A stretch of 64,000 nucleotides of DNA from Acidobacteriota bacterium (lineage in GTDB: Bacteria > Acidobacteriota > Thermoanaerobaculia > Multivoradales > Multivoraceae), in the NCBI GenBank assembly GCA_028877275.1, contig JAPPFP010000020.1, positions 1 through 64,000 of the forward strand, given 5' to 3'. A model generated the notes under the pieces. It worked only from the letters and a program-made list of their open reading frames with translations. It was not told the DNA's origin and did not search any database. The position numbers and the translations under genes are program-made. Below are positions 1 through 8,047 of the stretch, piece by piece; the stretch's first letter is position 1; each line of letters starts with the position of its first letter.

Positions 1-44
1 CACGATTCTCTCCGTCGCCACCGCTCCGCGGCGTCGCCGGCTCA

Positions 45-74
45 GCCGGCGGGGACGCCGGCGCACCCAGTGTG
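45..74. repeat. Type A palindromic repeat with tail
   Basis: One copy of the window's main dispersed repeat: the hairpin GCCGGCGGGGACGCCGGC (7-bp stem, GGGA loop) followed by the tail GCACCCAGTGTG. It sits just beyond the stop codon of the TonB receptor gene. Bases 1-88 otherwise show no gene that I can support. Confidence 0.85.
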
Positions 75-88
75 TGAACTCCCAGTGA

Positions 89-2665
89 CTACCAGCGGTA
101 GTTGAGCCTCGCGTAGTAGTAGCCGCCACTCAGCCCCCATGGGGTCACCGGGCTGTACCGTGAACCCAGCACGTCGACCAGCGGGGACGGCGCGGACGCC
201 AGGACATCGAACATGTTCTGGGCGCCGACGGAGACCGTCGTGTCGGCGGCGACCGGGATCGTGGCCTCGAAGTCGAAGATGAAGGCGGAGTCCTGGACCG
301 GCGGCGCCGCGTCGGCCCACAGGCGCGTGTAGTAGTAGTCGATCCAGGAGCCGTAGTAACTCAACCGTCCCAGCAGGCCGACCGGGCCCACCTGCTGGCC
401 GACCGCAGCGTTCCAGCGCAGGCGCGGCACGCCGCGTTCGATGGAGACCACGTCGGCGGGGCTCAGCAGGGCGGAGTCCTTCGTGACCTCGGTGTCGGTG
501 TAGTTCAGGCTGAAGCTGAACTCGGTGTCGCCGTCGAAGGCGACCGGAATCCAGGTCGAGACGAGGTCGATGCCCTGCGTCCGGGTCGAGAAGTCGTTGA
601 TGAAGAAGCGGAAGAAGGACAGGTTCCGCGCCGAGGTGATGCCCTGGGACAGCAGCAGCTCGCGCTCGTCCTCGGTGAGCGTGAGGACCTGCGAGAGCGA
701 CAGCCGGTCGTCGATGTCGACGTTGAACAGGTCGGCGGTCAGCGTGAACGACCCGCTGTCGATCACCAGGCCGGCCGTCGCGTGGACCGACTCCTCAGGC
801 TCGAGCGGCTTGCCTCCCCGCAGCTCCGCCGCGATGAAGGTCGACGGCACGGTGGCGCTGTCGACGAGTTCCAGGGTCACCGAATCGATCGTCGTCTGCA
901 CGTTGAGCGCGTTCTGCTGCCCCGGCGTCGGCGCGCGGAAGCCGGTGCTGACGCCGCCGCGGATCGCTGCGGTCTCGCTCAGCTCGCGCCGGAACGACAG
1001 CTTGCCGTTCGTCGTGTTGCCGAAGACGTCGTAGTCCTCGACTCTCAGGGCGGCGCCCAGGCCCCACCGGTCGTCTTCGCCATGCCACTCGACGTCGCCG
1101 TAGACGGCCACGTTCTCGCGGCTCCAGGTTCCGGCCGTGTAGTCGGGGAACCCGGGGAAGCCGTTCGAGGCGGGAATGAAGCCCTGCTCCGCGTAGGGGC
1201 CGACCTCCCAGGACGGCCTACCCCCGGCGCCGACGGTGAAGCTCTCGTCGCGCCACTCGGCGCCGGCGGCGACGCTGAGCCGGTGGGACACGGAGTAGGA
1301 GATGTCGAAGTTCAGGTTGACGTCTTCCTGTTCGTAGAGGCCGGGGTCGAAGTCCCGGGGCGTCTCCGGGCCGAGCGACGCGTTCACGGTGTTCATGAAG
1401 AAGAAGTCGGACTCGTGCGAGCCAAGGCTGGCGGAGAGGTCCCAGGTGAAGCCGTTGTCCAGCTCCTTCCGGAAGCCCGCGACGATCGAACCGTCGGTGA
1501 TCCAGCCGCCGAACTGCGGGGTGAAGCCGCCCGGCGCGATCTCCTGGAAGGAGAAGCAGTTCGGGTCGGCGAACACCTGGGCGAGCGCGTCCGGGTCGGG
1601 CACGTTGTTCGTCACCGGGACGACGGGGCAGTTCGCCGAACCCATGCCTTGGGCCCGGAGGACGTCGCCGATCAGCAGCGTCTCGCCGCCGTCGAGGCTG
1701 TAGATGCTCTGCCGCGAGTTCGGGTTGCGGAAGAAGAAGCCCTCCGTCATCTTCTTCTCCGCGTAGTTGGCGAAGCCGTAGAACTCCAGGCCGCCGTCGG
1801 AGCGGTGGCCGAGGTTGGCGAACAGCTTCACATCGTCCTCTACCTTCGGATTGCCCCAGATCTGCACCGGCTGCAGGACTTCGTGGTTGCCGGCTGCGAT
1901 CAGCGCGGCCGCGTCCTGGCGCTGGACGCTGCGGCTCGTCGGATCGGCGCCGCCGACCTCGAAGCTCAGGCTGGCGAAACCGTTCGCGCCCATCGGCAGG
2001 CCGAAGTTGCCGGCGACGCCGTAGCCCGCGCCGTCGCCGGCGATGTAGCTGCCCCGGTTCAGCTCGATCGAGCCACCCGAGGAGTCGTCCTTGAGCAGGA
2101 AGTTGATGACGCCGGCGATCGCGTCCGAGCCGTACTGGGCCGACGCGCCGTCGCGCAGCACCTCGACCCGTTGAAGGGCGATCGCCGGGATGGTCGAGAT
2201 GTCGGGCCCCTGCGCGCCATCCGTCACGCCGCCGAACCAGGCGACGACCGACGACCGGTGGCGCCGCTTGCCGTTGACCAGGATCAGCGTGTGGTCGTGC
2301 GCCAGGTTCCGCAGGCTGGCCGGCCGCACCAGCGTCGCCGCGTCGCTGATCGGATGGGTCGCGACGTTGAAGGACGGAATCAGGTTCCGCAACTGGTAGT
2401 CGAGCGTCGTCGCCCCCTGGCGCGTGATGTCCTCGACCGGGATCGCGTCGATGGGGACCTGCGATTCGGTCACCGAACGGGCGTGCGCGCGGCTGCCGAG
2501 GACGACGATCTGCTCGTCGAAGTGAGCGTGCTCTTCGGCCTCCTCAGCGGCCTCGGCCTCGTGATCGTGGTCCTCTTCCTGGGCCGTTCCGGCGGCCGGC
2601 AGGAGCAGGACGATGGCGGTGGCCGCGGCAGCGGCCGGGAACAGGTGTCTCGTCGTCCAGGTCAT
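89..2665 (-). CDS. TonB-dependent outer-membrane receptor
   Basis: Outer-membrane receptor of 858 aa, predicted to import an unidentified ligand using TonB energy. The ATG at 2665 is chosen because it opens a Sec signal (TRHLF, then an Ala/Val/Leu core ending AGTAQ, residues 1-29); the frame is open further upstream but that part has no signal. Residues 30-50 form an acidic His-rich segment (DHDHEAEAAEEAEEHAHF). Then come a TonB-box-like EQIVVLGSR, a plug with VEVLRDGASAQYG and AGVINFLLK, and a long beta-barrel ending in Trp (LNYRW), as usual for barrel insertion. The His-rich segment hints at metal or metal-complex handling, but the substrate cannot be named. No Shine-Dalgarno precedes the start; a TATAAT box lies 12 nt upstream. 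Confidence 0.93.
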   Translation of the reverse strand: MTWTTRHLFPAAAAATAIVLLLPAAGTAQEEDHDHEAEAAEEAEEHAHFDEQIVVLGSRAHARSVTESQVPIDAIPVEDITRQGATTLDYQLRNLIPSFNVATHPISDAATLVRPASLRNLAHDHTLILVNGKRRHRSSVVAWFGGVTDGAQGPDISTIPAIALQRVEVLRDGASAQYGSDAIAGVINFLLKDDSSGGSIELNRGSYIAGDGAGYGVAGNFGLPMGANGFASLSFEVGGADPTSRSVQRQDAAALIAAGNHEVLQPVQIWGNPKVEDDVKLFANLGHRSDGGLEFYGFANYAEKKMTEGFFFRNPNSRQSIYSLDGGETLLIGDVLRAQGMGSANCPVVPVTNNVPDPDALAQVFADPNCFSFQEIAPGGFTPQFGGWITDGSIVAGFRKELDNGFTWDLSASLGSHESDFFFMNTVNASLGPETPRDFDPGLYEQEDVNLNFDISYSVSHRLSVAAGAEWRDESFTVGAGGRPSWEVGPYAEQGFIPASNGFPGFPDYTAGTWSRENVAVYGDVEWHGEDDRWGLGAALRVEDYDVFGNTTNGKLSFRRELSETAAIRGGVSTGFRAPTPGQQNALNVQTTIDSVTLELVDSATVPSTFIAAELRGGKPLEPEESVHATAGLVIDSGSFTLTADLFNVDIDDRLSLSQVLTLTEDERELLLSQGITSARNLSFFRFFINDFSTRTQGIDLVSTWIPVAFDGDTEFSFSLNYTDTEVTKDSALLSPADVVSIERGVPRLRWNAAVGQQVGPVGLLGRLSYYGSWIDYYYTRLWADAAPPVQDSAFIFDFEATIPVAADTTVSVGAQNMFDVLASAPSPLVDVLGSRYSPVTPWGLSGGYYYARLNYRW

Positions 2666-2677
2666 GAATGCAGGCCG

Positions 2678-2683
2678 ATTATA
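2678..2683 (-). promoter_or_regulatory. -10 box close to the start of the TonB receptor gene
   Basis: A perfect TATAAT on the minus strand ends 12 nt before the ATG at 2665. There is no good -35 hexamer and no Shine-Dalgarno, so the transcript may start at or within a few bases of the start codon. The rest of the 64-bp gap to the next gene shows nothing else. Confidence 0.55.
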
Positions 2684-2729
2684 GGGAGCCGTGGCCACCC
2701 GACACGGTCGCCGGGCTCCCACGTTCCCG

Positions 2730-4079
2730 CTAGCCCGAGATCCGGTACAGATGTCCTTCGGAGCGCAGGATGATCGTGCCATCGACGACGGCGGGCGACG
2801 CGGTGAGACTCTCGTCGAACTCGTTCTCCGCCAGAAGCTCGAACTCCCGCGACGCCGAGATCACCGACACCGTGCCGTCGCGGCTCGTGAGGTAGATCCG
2901 GCCCTCGGCGGCCACGGGCGAGGCCCAGTGGTCGCCTCCGGAAGGGAGGCGTGCCCGCCACACACGCTCCCCCGTCGTCGCGTCCAGAGCCGTCACCACG
3001 CCGCCCGTGTCGGAGACCATGTAGAGCAGGTCGTCCACAATGATCGGCGAGGGGATCTCCGGAGTGCCGCGCGACTCGCTCCAGGCGACGTGCGTGTCGG
3101 TGACATCGCCGGAACCGCCGGGGTCCACCGCCACGAGTAAACGGGAGACCCCCTGGGTGAAGTAGACGAGGCCATGCGCGTACACGGGCCGACAGGCCAG
3201 GTTCCAACCCCAGCCCTCGTGGACCACGCGCCACAGTTCGTCGCCGGTTTCGGGGTCGTAGGCGAACGTGACCTCCGAGGCCGGGCTGATCAGCTGCCGC
3301 TGGCCTTCGTGTTCGATTAGCGTCGAGGTGGCGTACGCCTTGCGGTTGTCGTTCGGCTTCGCGGCCAGCACGCTCTCGATATCCGTGATCCCCTGCGCGC
3401 GGAGCTTCTCCCCGAAATCGGTCGCGACCTCGCGGTTCCGGAGCCAGAGGGTCTCGCCGGTGCGCGTGTCGAGTGCCGCGGCGAACTGCCGGTCCACACC
3501 GTCGTAGGCGAGGAACAGCGAGTCGCCCGAGAGCACGGGCGACGAGGCCGGCCGCACCCGGTGGTCGGTGTTCAAGTCCCGCCTCTCCCACAACGTCTCG
3601 CCGGTCCGCGTGTCGAGCGCCGCCGTGCCATAGCTGCCGAAGTGGACGTAGATGCGGCCTTCCTCGATCACCGGCGTCGGCGTAGCGTGGGTGTTGTGGC
3701 CGTCCCAGGCGACCTGGGGGTTGGCGACGTCGAAGACCTTGATGTCGTGCACGATCTCTCCGCTCTCCAGGTCGACCGCGACCGCGAACAACTCGGTGCC
3801 GTCCTCGCGAGCGGTCGTCACCCAGACCTGCTCGCCCCAAACCACAGGAGAGGACCAGCCCTCGTCGTGGATGGGCGTCTTCCAGCGCACGAGTTGGCCT
3901 TCACCGAAGACGATCGGCACGTCGATCGCGGGGGTGCGGCCGTCACCGGTGGGACCCCGGAACTGGTTCCACTGGCGCGCGGGGTCGGGCGAGGGCGGCG
4001 CGGCGGATTGCCCGAACGTGGTGGCGCCTGCGCCGACGACGGTGACGGCGGCGATCAGGATCGAGGGTGCGGCTTTCAT
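2730..4079 (-). CDS. Exported PQQ-like beta-propeller protein
   Basis: A secreted propeller of 449 aa built from PQQ-like WD repeats (recurring ALDTRTGETLW-type blades). Proteins of this group are widespread in Acidobacteriota and Planctomycetota beside hydrolases; their substrate is rarely known. A signal peptide covers about residues 1-24 (KAAPSILIAAVTVVGAGATTFG), followed by the typical opener NQFRGPTGDG. An ATG at 4094 also exists and overlaps the stop of the upstream transporter gene as TGATG; the ATG at 4079 is preferred because GGAG lies 8-11 nt upstream. Translational coupling to the upstream ATPase gene is likely either way. No PQQ ligands can be assigned with confidence, so it may not be an enzyme. 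Confidence 0.85.
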   Translation of the reverse strand: MKAAPSILIAAVTVVGAGATTFGQSAAPPSPDPARQWNQFRGPTGDGRTPAIDVPIVFGEGQLVRWKTPIHDEGWSSPVVWGEQVWVTTAREDGTELFAVAVDLESGEIVHDIKVFDVANPQVAWDGHNTHATPTPVIEEGRIYVHFGSYGTAALDTRTGETLWERRDLNTDHRVRPASSPVLSGDSLFLAYDGVDRQFAAALDTRTGETLWLRNREVATDFGEKLRAQGITDIESVLAAKPNDNRKAYATSTLIEHEGQRQLISPASEVTFAYDPETGDELWRVVHEGWGWNLACRPVYAHGLVYFTQGVSRLLVAVDPGGSGDVTDTHVAWSESRGTPEIPSPIIVDDLLYMVSDTGGVVTALDATTGERVWRARLPSGGDHWASPVAAEGRIYLTSRDGTVSVISASREFELLAENEFDESLTASPAVVDGTIILRSEGHLYRISG

Positions 4080-4093
4080 CTTGGGTGGCTCCA

Positions 4094-5662
4094 TCAGAGC
4101 GCTGCGTTCATGAGGGCACGCGTGTAGGACTCGCGCGGCGCATCGAAGAGTTGGCCGGCCGGCCCCTGCTCGACGATGCGGCCGTCCTTCATGACGGCGA
4201 TCTCGTCGCAGAGGGCGCGCACGACTTTCAGGTCGTGGCTGATGAAGAGGTAAGTGAGCCCGTGGCGCTGCTGGAGGTCGAGCAACAGCTCCACGATCTG
4301 CGCCTGGACCGTCATGTCGAGCGAGGAGGTCGGCTCGTCGAGGACGACGAAGCGGGGGCGGAGGATCATCGCCCGCGCGACGGCGATCCGCTGGCGCTGG
4401 CCGCCGGAGAACTCGTGCGGGTAGCGGCGCGCGATCTCCGGGTCGAGGCCGACTTCGGTCAGGACTTCGGCGACCCGGTCGCGGCGTTCGCCCGCGCTCA
4501 TGGCCGGTTCGTGGATGACCAGCCCCTCGGAGACGATCTCCTCCACCGTCAGGCGCGGCGACAGGCTGCCGTACGGGTCCTGGAAGACGATCTGCATCGA
4601 CCGGCGAAGCGGCTTGAGCTGCCTGAAGCCCAGGCCGTCGATCGACCGGCCGTCGAAGACGATCTCGCCGCGGCTCTGGAGCAGGCGGACAATCGCCATC
4701 GCCAGGGTCGTCTTGCCGCTTCCCGATTCGCCGACGACGCCGAGGCTGTGTCCCTGGCGGACGCGGAGCGAGACGTCGTCGACGGCGACGAGCGAGCGCT
4801 TCCGCGGCCAGCCTCGAAGCGGGAACTCCACGGTCACGCCATTTGTTTCGACCAGCGACGGCGCTTCGTCCTCCGGGATCGGGCAGGTAGCGCGCGGCTC
4901 GGCGTCGATCAGCTTGCGCGTGTAGGGATGCGCCGGCCGCACGAAGACCTCGGCCGTCTCGCCCTCCTCGGCGACGTGCCCCTGCTCCATCACGTAGACG
5001 CGATCGGCCATCGCGCGGACGATCCCGAGATCGTGGGTGATCAGCAGCAGCGCCATGCCGAGCCGCTCCTGCAGCTCCTTGATCAGCGCCAGGATCTGGG
5101 CCTGGACGGTGACGTCGAGCGCGGTCGTCGGCTCGTCGGCGATCAGCAGGTCCGGCTCGTTGGCGATCGCCATCGCGATCATCACCCGCTGGCGCTGGCC
5201 GCCGGAGAGCTGGTGCGGGTAGGAGTCGAGCCGCTCGCGCGCCTCCTGGAGGCCCACGAGTTCGAGCAGTTCCACGGTCCGCTCGCGAGCGGCGGCTCCG
5301 CTCAGACCGCCATGCACCGCCAGCACCTCCTCGACCTGCTTCTTGATCGTGTGGAGCGGATTGAGCGAGGTCATCGGCTCCTGGAAGACCATCGAGATCC
5401 GGCTGCCGCGGATGGCGCGCATCTTCTGCTCGCCGGCGCCCATGACCTCGCGTCCCTCGATGCGGATCGACCCGCTCGGGTGCGACGCCCGCGGGTAGGA
5501 GAGCAACTGGAGGATCGAGAGCGCGGTCACCGACTTGCCCGAGCCGGACTCGCCGACCAGGGCGACCGACTCGCCCCGGTCGAGGCGCAGGTCGAGCCCG
5601 TGGACGACCTGGACGCCGTCGAAGGCGACCGAGAGATCGGCGATCTCGAGGAAGGGCGTCAC
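4094..5662 (-). CDS. yejF: Dual ATP-binding protein of YejABEF-type peptide ABC importer
   Basis: Cytoplasmic ATPase of 522 aa with two fused ABC domains, close to the usual YejF length (about 530 aa). Both halves have Walker A ([12 protein letters not shown] near residue 36; [12 protein letters not shown] in the second half), ABC signatures ([14 protein letters not shown] and [14 protein letters not shown]) and Walker B (LLIADEP; FVVLDEP), so both nucleotide sites look competent. It would power import of peptides or peptide-like compounds through the YejB/YejE channel; the family includes importers of microcin C and antimicrobial peptides. The start is GTG at 5662 with only a weak ribosome-binding site. 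It is separated from yejE by 178 bp full of palindromic repeats, so it may have reduced or separate expression. Confidence 0.92.
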   Translation of the reverse strand: MTPFLEIADLSVAFDGVQVVHGLDLRLDRGESVALVGESGSGKSVTALSILQLLSYPRASHPSGSIRIEGREVMGAGEQKMRAIRGSRISMVFQEPMTSLNPLHTIKKQVEEVLAVHGGLSGAAARERTVELLELVGLQEARERLDSYPHQLSGGQRQRVMIAMAIANEPDLLIADEPTTALDVTVQAQILALIKELQERLGMALLLITHDLGIVRAMADRVYVMEQGHVAEEGETAEVFVRPAHPYTRKLIDAEPRATCPIPEDEAPSLVETNGVTVEFPLRGWPRKRSLVAVDDVSLRVRQGHSLGVVGESGSGKTTLAMAIVRLLQSRGEIVFDGRSIDGLGFRQLKPLRRSMQIVFQDPYGSLSPRLTVEEIVSEGLVIHEPAMSAGERRDRVAEVLTEVGLDPEIARRYPHEFSGGQRQRIAVARAMILRPRFVVLDEPTSSLDMTVQAQIVELLLDLQQRHGLTYLFISHDLKVVRALCDEIAVMKDGRIVEQGPAGQLFDAPRESYTRALMNAAL

Positions 5663-5698
5663 GGAGCCAAATGGTCGCCGCTTCGCGGCGCGTGTTGT

Positions 5699-5834
5699 CC
5701 GCGGGTCAGAAGACCCGCGGCTACATGCCGGCGGGGACGCCGGCGCACCCAGTGTGTGTCGTCGACGGAGTTGCAGACTGGGTGCGCCGGCGTCCCCGCC
5801 GGCTTTCTGAGGAACACGCGCGAGGCGAAGCCGA
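5699..5834. repeat. Cluster of palindromic repeats between yejE and yejF
   Basis: In order: a type B hairpin (GCGGGTC-AGAA-GACCCGC, extended to a 9-bp stem, 5699-5720), a type A copy with tail on the plus strand (5727-5756), a type A copy in inverse orientation (5778-5803), and a GCGCGAGGC-type inverted repeat (about 5817-5834). The two type A copies point their tails towards each other, with 21 bp between them. The cluster lies inside a presumed operon and could act as an mRNA-stabilising or attenuating structure. Confidence 0.8.
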
Positions 5835-5840
5835 GCTCCT

Positions 5841-6869
5841 TCACGACTGCATCCCAGTGCGGCGTGGATCGAAGGCGTCGCGCAGCGCCTCGCCGATGAA
5901 GATGACCAGCGTCAGGAGCGTGGCCAGCGTGAAGAAGGACATGACGCCGAGCCACGGGGCGTGCAGGTTGGCGCGGCCCTGGGCGAGCAGCCGGCCGAGC
6001 GACGGCGCGTCGGCGGGCAGGCCGAAGCCGAGGAAGTCGAGCGAGGTGAGCAGGGTAATCGAACCGGTGAGGATGAAGGGCAGGAAGGTCGCGGTGGCGA
6101 CCATCGCGTTGGGCAGGACGTGCTTGCGGACGATCCGCCGGTCCCCGGCTCCCAGAGCCCGCGCGGCCGTCACGTACTGGAAGTTGCGCGCCCGCAGCAC
6201 CTCGGCCCGCACCACGCCCACCAGCGCCATCCAACTGAAGGCGACGAGAATCCCGAGCAGCCAGAAAACGTTGGACTCCACGATGCTGGAAAGGATGATC
6301 AGCACGAAGAGGATCGGCAGCCCGGCCCAGATCTCGATCAACCTCTGGCCGAACAGGTCCACCTTGCCCCCCAGGTAGCCCTGGACGGCGCCCGCCAGCA
6401 CACCGATGATCGAACTCAGGGCCGTGAGCACGAGTCCGAACAGGAAGGACAGGCGGATCCCGTAGATGAGGCCCGCGAGGACGTCCTTGCCGACGTCGTC
6501 GGTGCCCAGCCAGTGCCGCCGCGACGGCGGATAGGGCGCCGGGCCGGGCAGCTCGTAGTCGATCGTGTCGTGCGCGTAGGGAATCGGCGGCCAGATCATC
6601 CATCCTGCGCTGTCGCGGATGAGATCCTTGACGAACTTCTCGCGGTAGTCGGCCTCCGTCTCGAACACGCCGCCGAACTCGGTCTCCGCGTACGCCGCCA
6701 CGATCGGAAAGAAGAAGCGGCCCTCGTGGCGAACGACCAGGGGCTTGTCGTTGGCGAGCACTTCGGCGAACAGGGTGGCGCCGAAGATGACGAGGAAGAT
6801 CCGCAGCGACCAGTAGCCCCGCCGGTTCGCCTTGAAGGCCGCCCATCTCCTCTGCGCGAGGCTCCTCAC
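5841..6869 (-). CDS. yejE: YejE-type ABC transporter permease
   Basis: Inner-membrane permease of 342 aa, the normal YejE length. An N-terminal cytoplasmic stretch (RRWAAFKANRRGYWSLRIF) leads to the first membrane segment, followed by the large periplasmic loop typical of YejE (ANDKPLVVRHEGRFFFP onward) and a BPD transporter domain with the EAA-like loop (ARALGAGDRRIVRKHVLPN). It pairs with YejB to form the peptide channel. The start is GTG at 6869, overlapping the yejB stop as GTGA, so translation is coupled. The gene order A-B-E-F matches Proteobacteria, apart from the repeat-filled gaps. Confidence 0.92.
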   Translation of the reverse strand: MRSLAQRRWAAFKANRRGYWSLRIFLVIFGATLFAEVLANDKPLVVRHEGRFFFPIVAAYAETEFGGVFETEADYREKFVKDLIRDSAGWMIWPPIPYAHDTIDYELPGPAPYPPSRRHWLGTDDVGKDVLAGLIYGIRLSFLFGLVLTALSSIIGVLAGAVQGYLGGKVDLFGQRLIEIWAGLPILFVLIILSSIVESNVFWLLGILVAFSWMALVGVVRAEVLRARNFQYVTAARALGAGDRRIVRKHVLPNAMVATATFLPFILTGSITLLTSLDFLGFGLPADAPSLGRLLAQGRANLHAPWLGVMSFFTLATLLTLVIFIGEALRDAFDPRRTGMQS

Positions 6870-7942
6870 ACGTCGCGGCTCTCGAAGTCGATCCGCGGAT
6901 CCGTCAGCGTGTAGGTGATGTCGGTCAGGAGCTGCAGCACCAGCGCCAGCAGGGTGGAGATGTAGAGCGTCCCGAAGATGATCGGATAGTCACGGGTGAC
7001 GATCGCCTCGAAGCCGAGAAGCCCGAGGCCGTCGAGCGAGAAGATGATCTCGGCCAGCAGCACGCCGGTGAACAGCGCGCCGACCAGCGCACGGGGGAAA
7101 CCGGCGATGATGATCAGCATCGCGTTGCGGAACACGTGACCGTAGAGCACGCGCCGCGGCCTGAGGCCCTTGGCCTTGGCGGTCAGCACGTACTGCTTGT
7201 TGATCTCGTCGAGGAACGAGTTCTTCGTCAGCATCGTGAGGGTCGCGAAGCTGCCGGCGACCAGGGCCGTGATCGGCAGCACCAGGTGCCAGAAGTAGTC
7301 CTTGACCTGGGCCCACGTCCCCAGGTCGGCAAAGTCGTCGGACACCAGGCCCCGCAGCGGGAAGTACTCGATCATCCCGCCGCGCGCGAACAGCACGATC
7401 AGCAGGACGGCGAGGATGAAGGCGGGGATCGCGTAGCCGACGAGGATGACCACGCTGGTCCAGATGTCGAACGGCGAGCCGTCCGCGGTCGCCTTGCGAA
7501 TGCCGAGCGGGATCGACACCGAGTAGACGATGAGCAGGGTCCAGAGCCCCAGGGACATCGACACCGGCAGCCGATCCAGGACGAGGTCAATAACCGGGAC
7601 GTCCTGGTAGAAGCTCTGCCCCAGGTCGAAGCGCAGGTAGTCGCGCAGCATGATGCCGAAGCGCACGTGCGCCGGCTTGTCGAAGCCGAACTGCCGCTCC
7701 AGCTCCTCGATCAGCGCCGGGTCGATGCCGCCGGTGGCGGTCAACTCCATCTCCAGGGTTGCGTCGGCCACGCCGCCGCCGAGAAGCCCGACGCCGGCGT
7801 CGAGGCCGGTGCCCTGAAGCCGGGCGATCGCCTGGTCGACCGGTCCGCCGGGCGCCGCCTGGATGATGACGAAGTTGATCAGCAGGACGCCGACCAGTGT
7901 CGGCACCATCAGGAGGATGCGGCGCAGGACGTAGAGGAGCAC
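6866..7942 (-). CDS. yejB: YejB-type ABC transporter permease
   Basis: Inner-membrane permease of 358 aa (E. coli YejB is about 364 aa). It begins with the characteristic membrane segment LRRILLMVPTLVGVLLINF and the IIQAAPGGPVDQ motif of dipeptide-type permeases. The inner-membrane domain has the EAA-like loop AKAKGLRPRRVLYGHVFRN. The extra segment AGVGLLGGGVADATLEMELTATGG in the first periplasmic loop is a family feature of YejB-like proteins. The GTG start at 7942 has AGGA-like bases nearby but no strong Shine-Dalgarno. It overlaps yejE by 4 nt and is separated from yejA by a 105-bp repeat-bearing gap. Confidence 0.92.
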   Translation of the reverse strand: MLLYVLRRILLMVPTLVGVLLINFVIIQAAPGGPVDQAIARLQGTGLDAGVGLLGGGVADATLEMELTATGGIDPALIEELERQFGFDKPAHVRFGIMLRDYLRFDLGQSFYQDVPVIDLVLDRLPVSMSLGLWTLLIVYSVSIPLGIRKATADGSPFDIWTSVVILVGYAIPAFILAVLLIVLFARGGMIEYFPLRGLVSDDFADLGTWAQVKDYFWHLVLPITALVAGSFATLTMLTKNSFLDEINKQYVLTAKAKGLRPRRVLYGHVFRNAMLIIIAGFPRALVGALFTGVLLAEIIFSLDGLGLLGFEAIVTRDYPIIFGTLYISTLLALVLQLLTDITYTLTDPRIDFESRDV

Positions 7943-7949
7943 TCTAAAG

Positions 7950-8020
7950 GTCGCCGGCCTCCGGCCGGCGCGTCTTTCCAGCCGCCTGCGGCGGCAGCGG
8001 GTCAGAAGACCCGCGCACCG
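7950..8020. repeat. Hairpin series with type B repeat
   Basis: The gap between yejB and yejA (7943-8047) has a GCCGGC-centred palindrome near 7953-7968, then the module GCCGCCTGCGGCGGC (7981-7995), one A, the type B hairpin GCGGGTCAGAAGACCCGC (7997-8014), and a short tail GCACCG. This is the same module order as at 22049-22089. Confidence 0.75.
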
Positions 8021-8047
8021 ACAGGCGACGGGTTCGCAGGGTAGCCA

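Noticed and set aside
782..2773. Long open frame on the plus strand inside the TonB receptor gene
   Set aside because: It is antisense to a convincing receptor gene, rich in Arg, Ala and Val with no motif or signal; typical artefact of G+C-rich third positions.
4067..5899. Plus-strand open frame of about 600 codons opposite yejF
   Set aside because: Opposite strand has intact double ABC ATPase motifs; this frame has a low-complexity composition and no ribosome-binding site.
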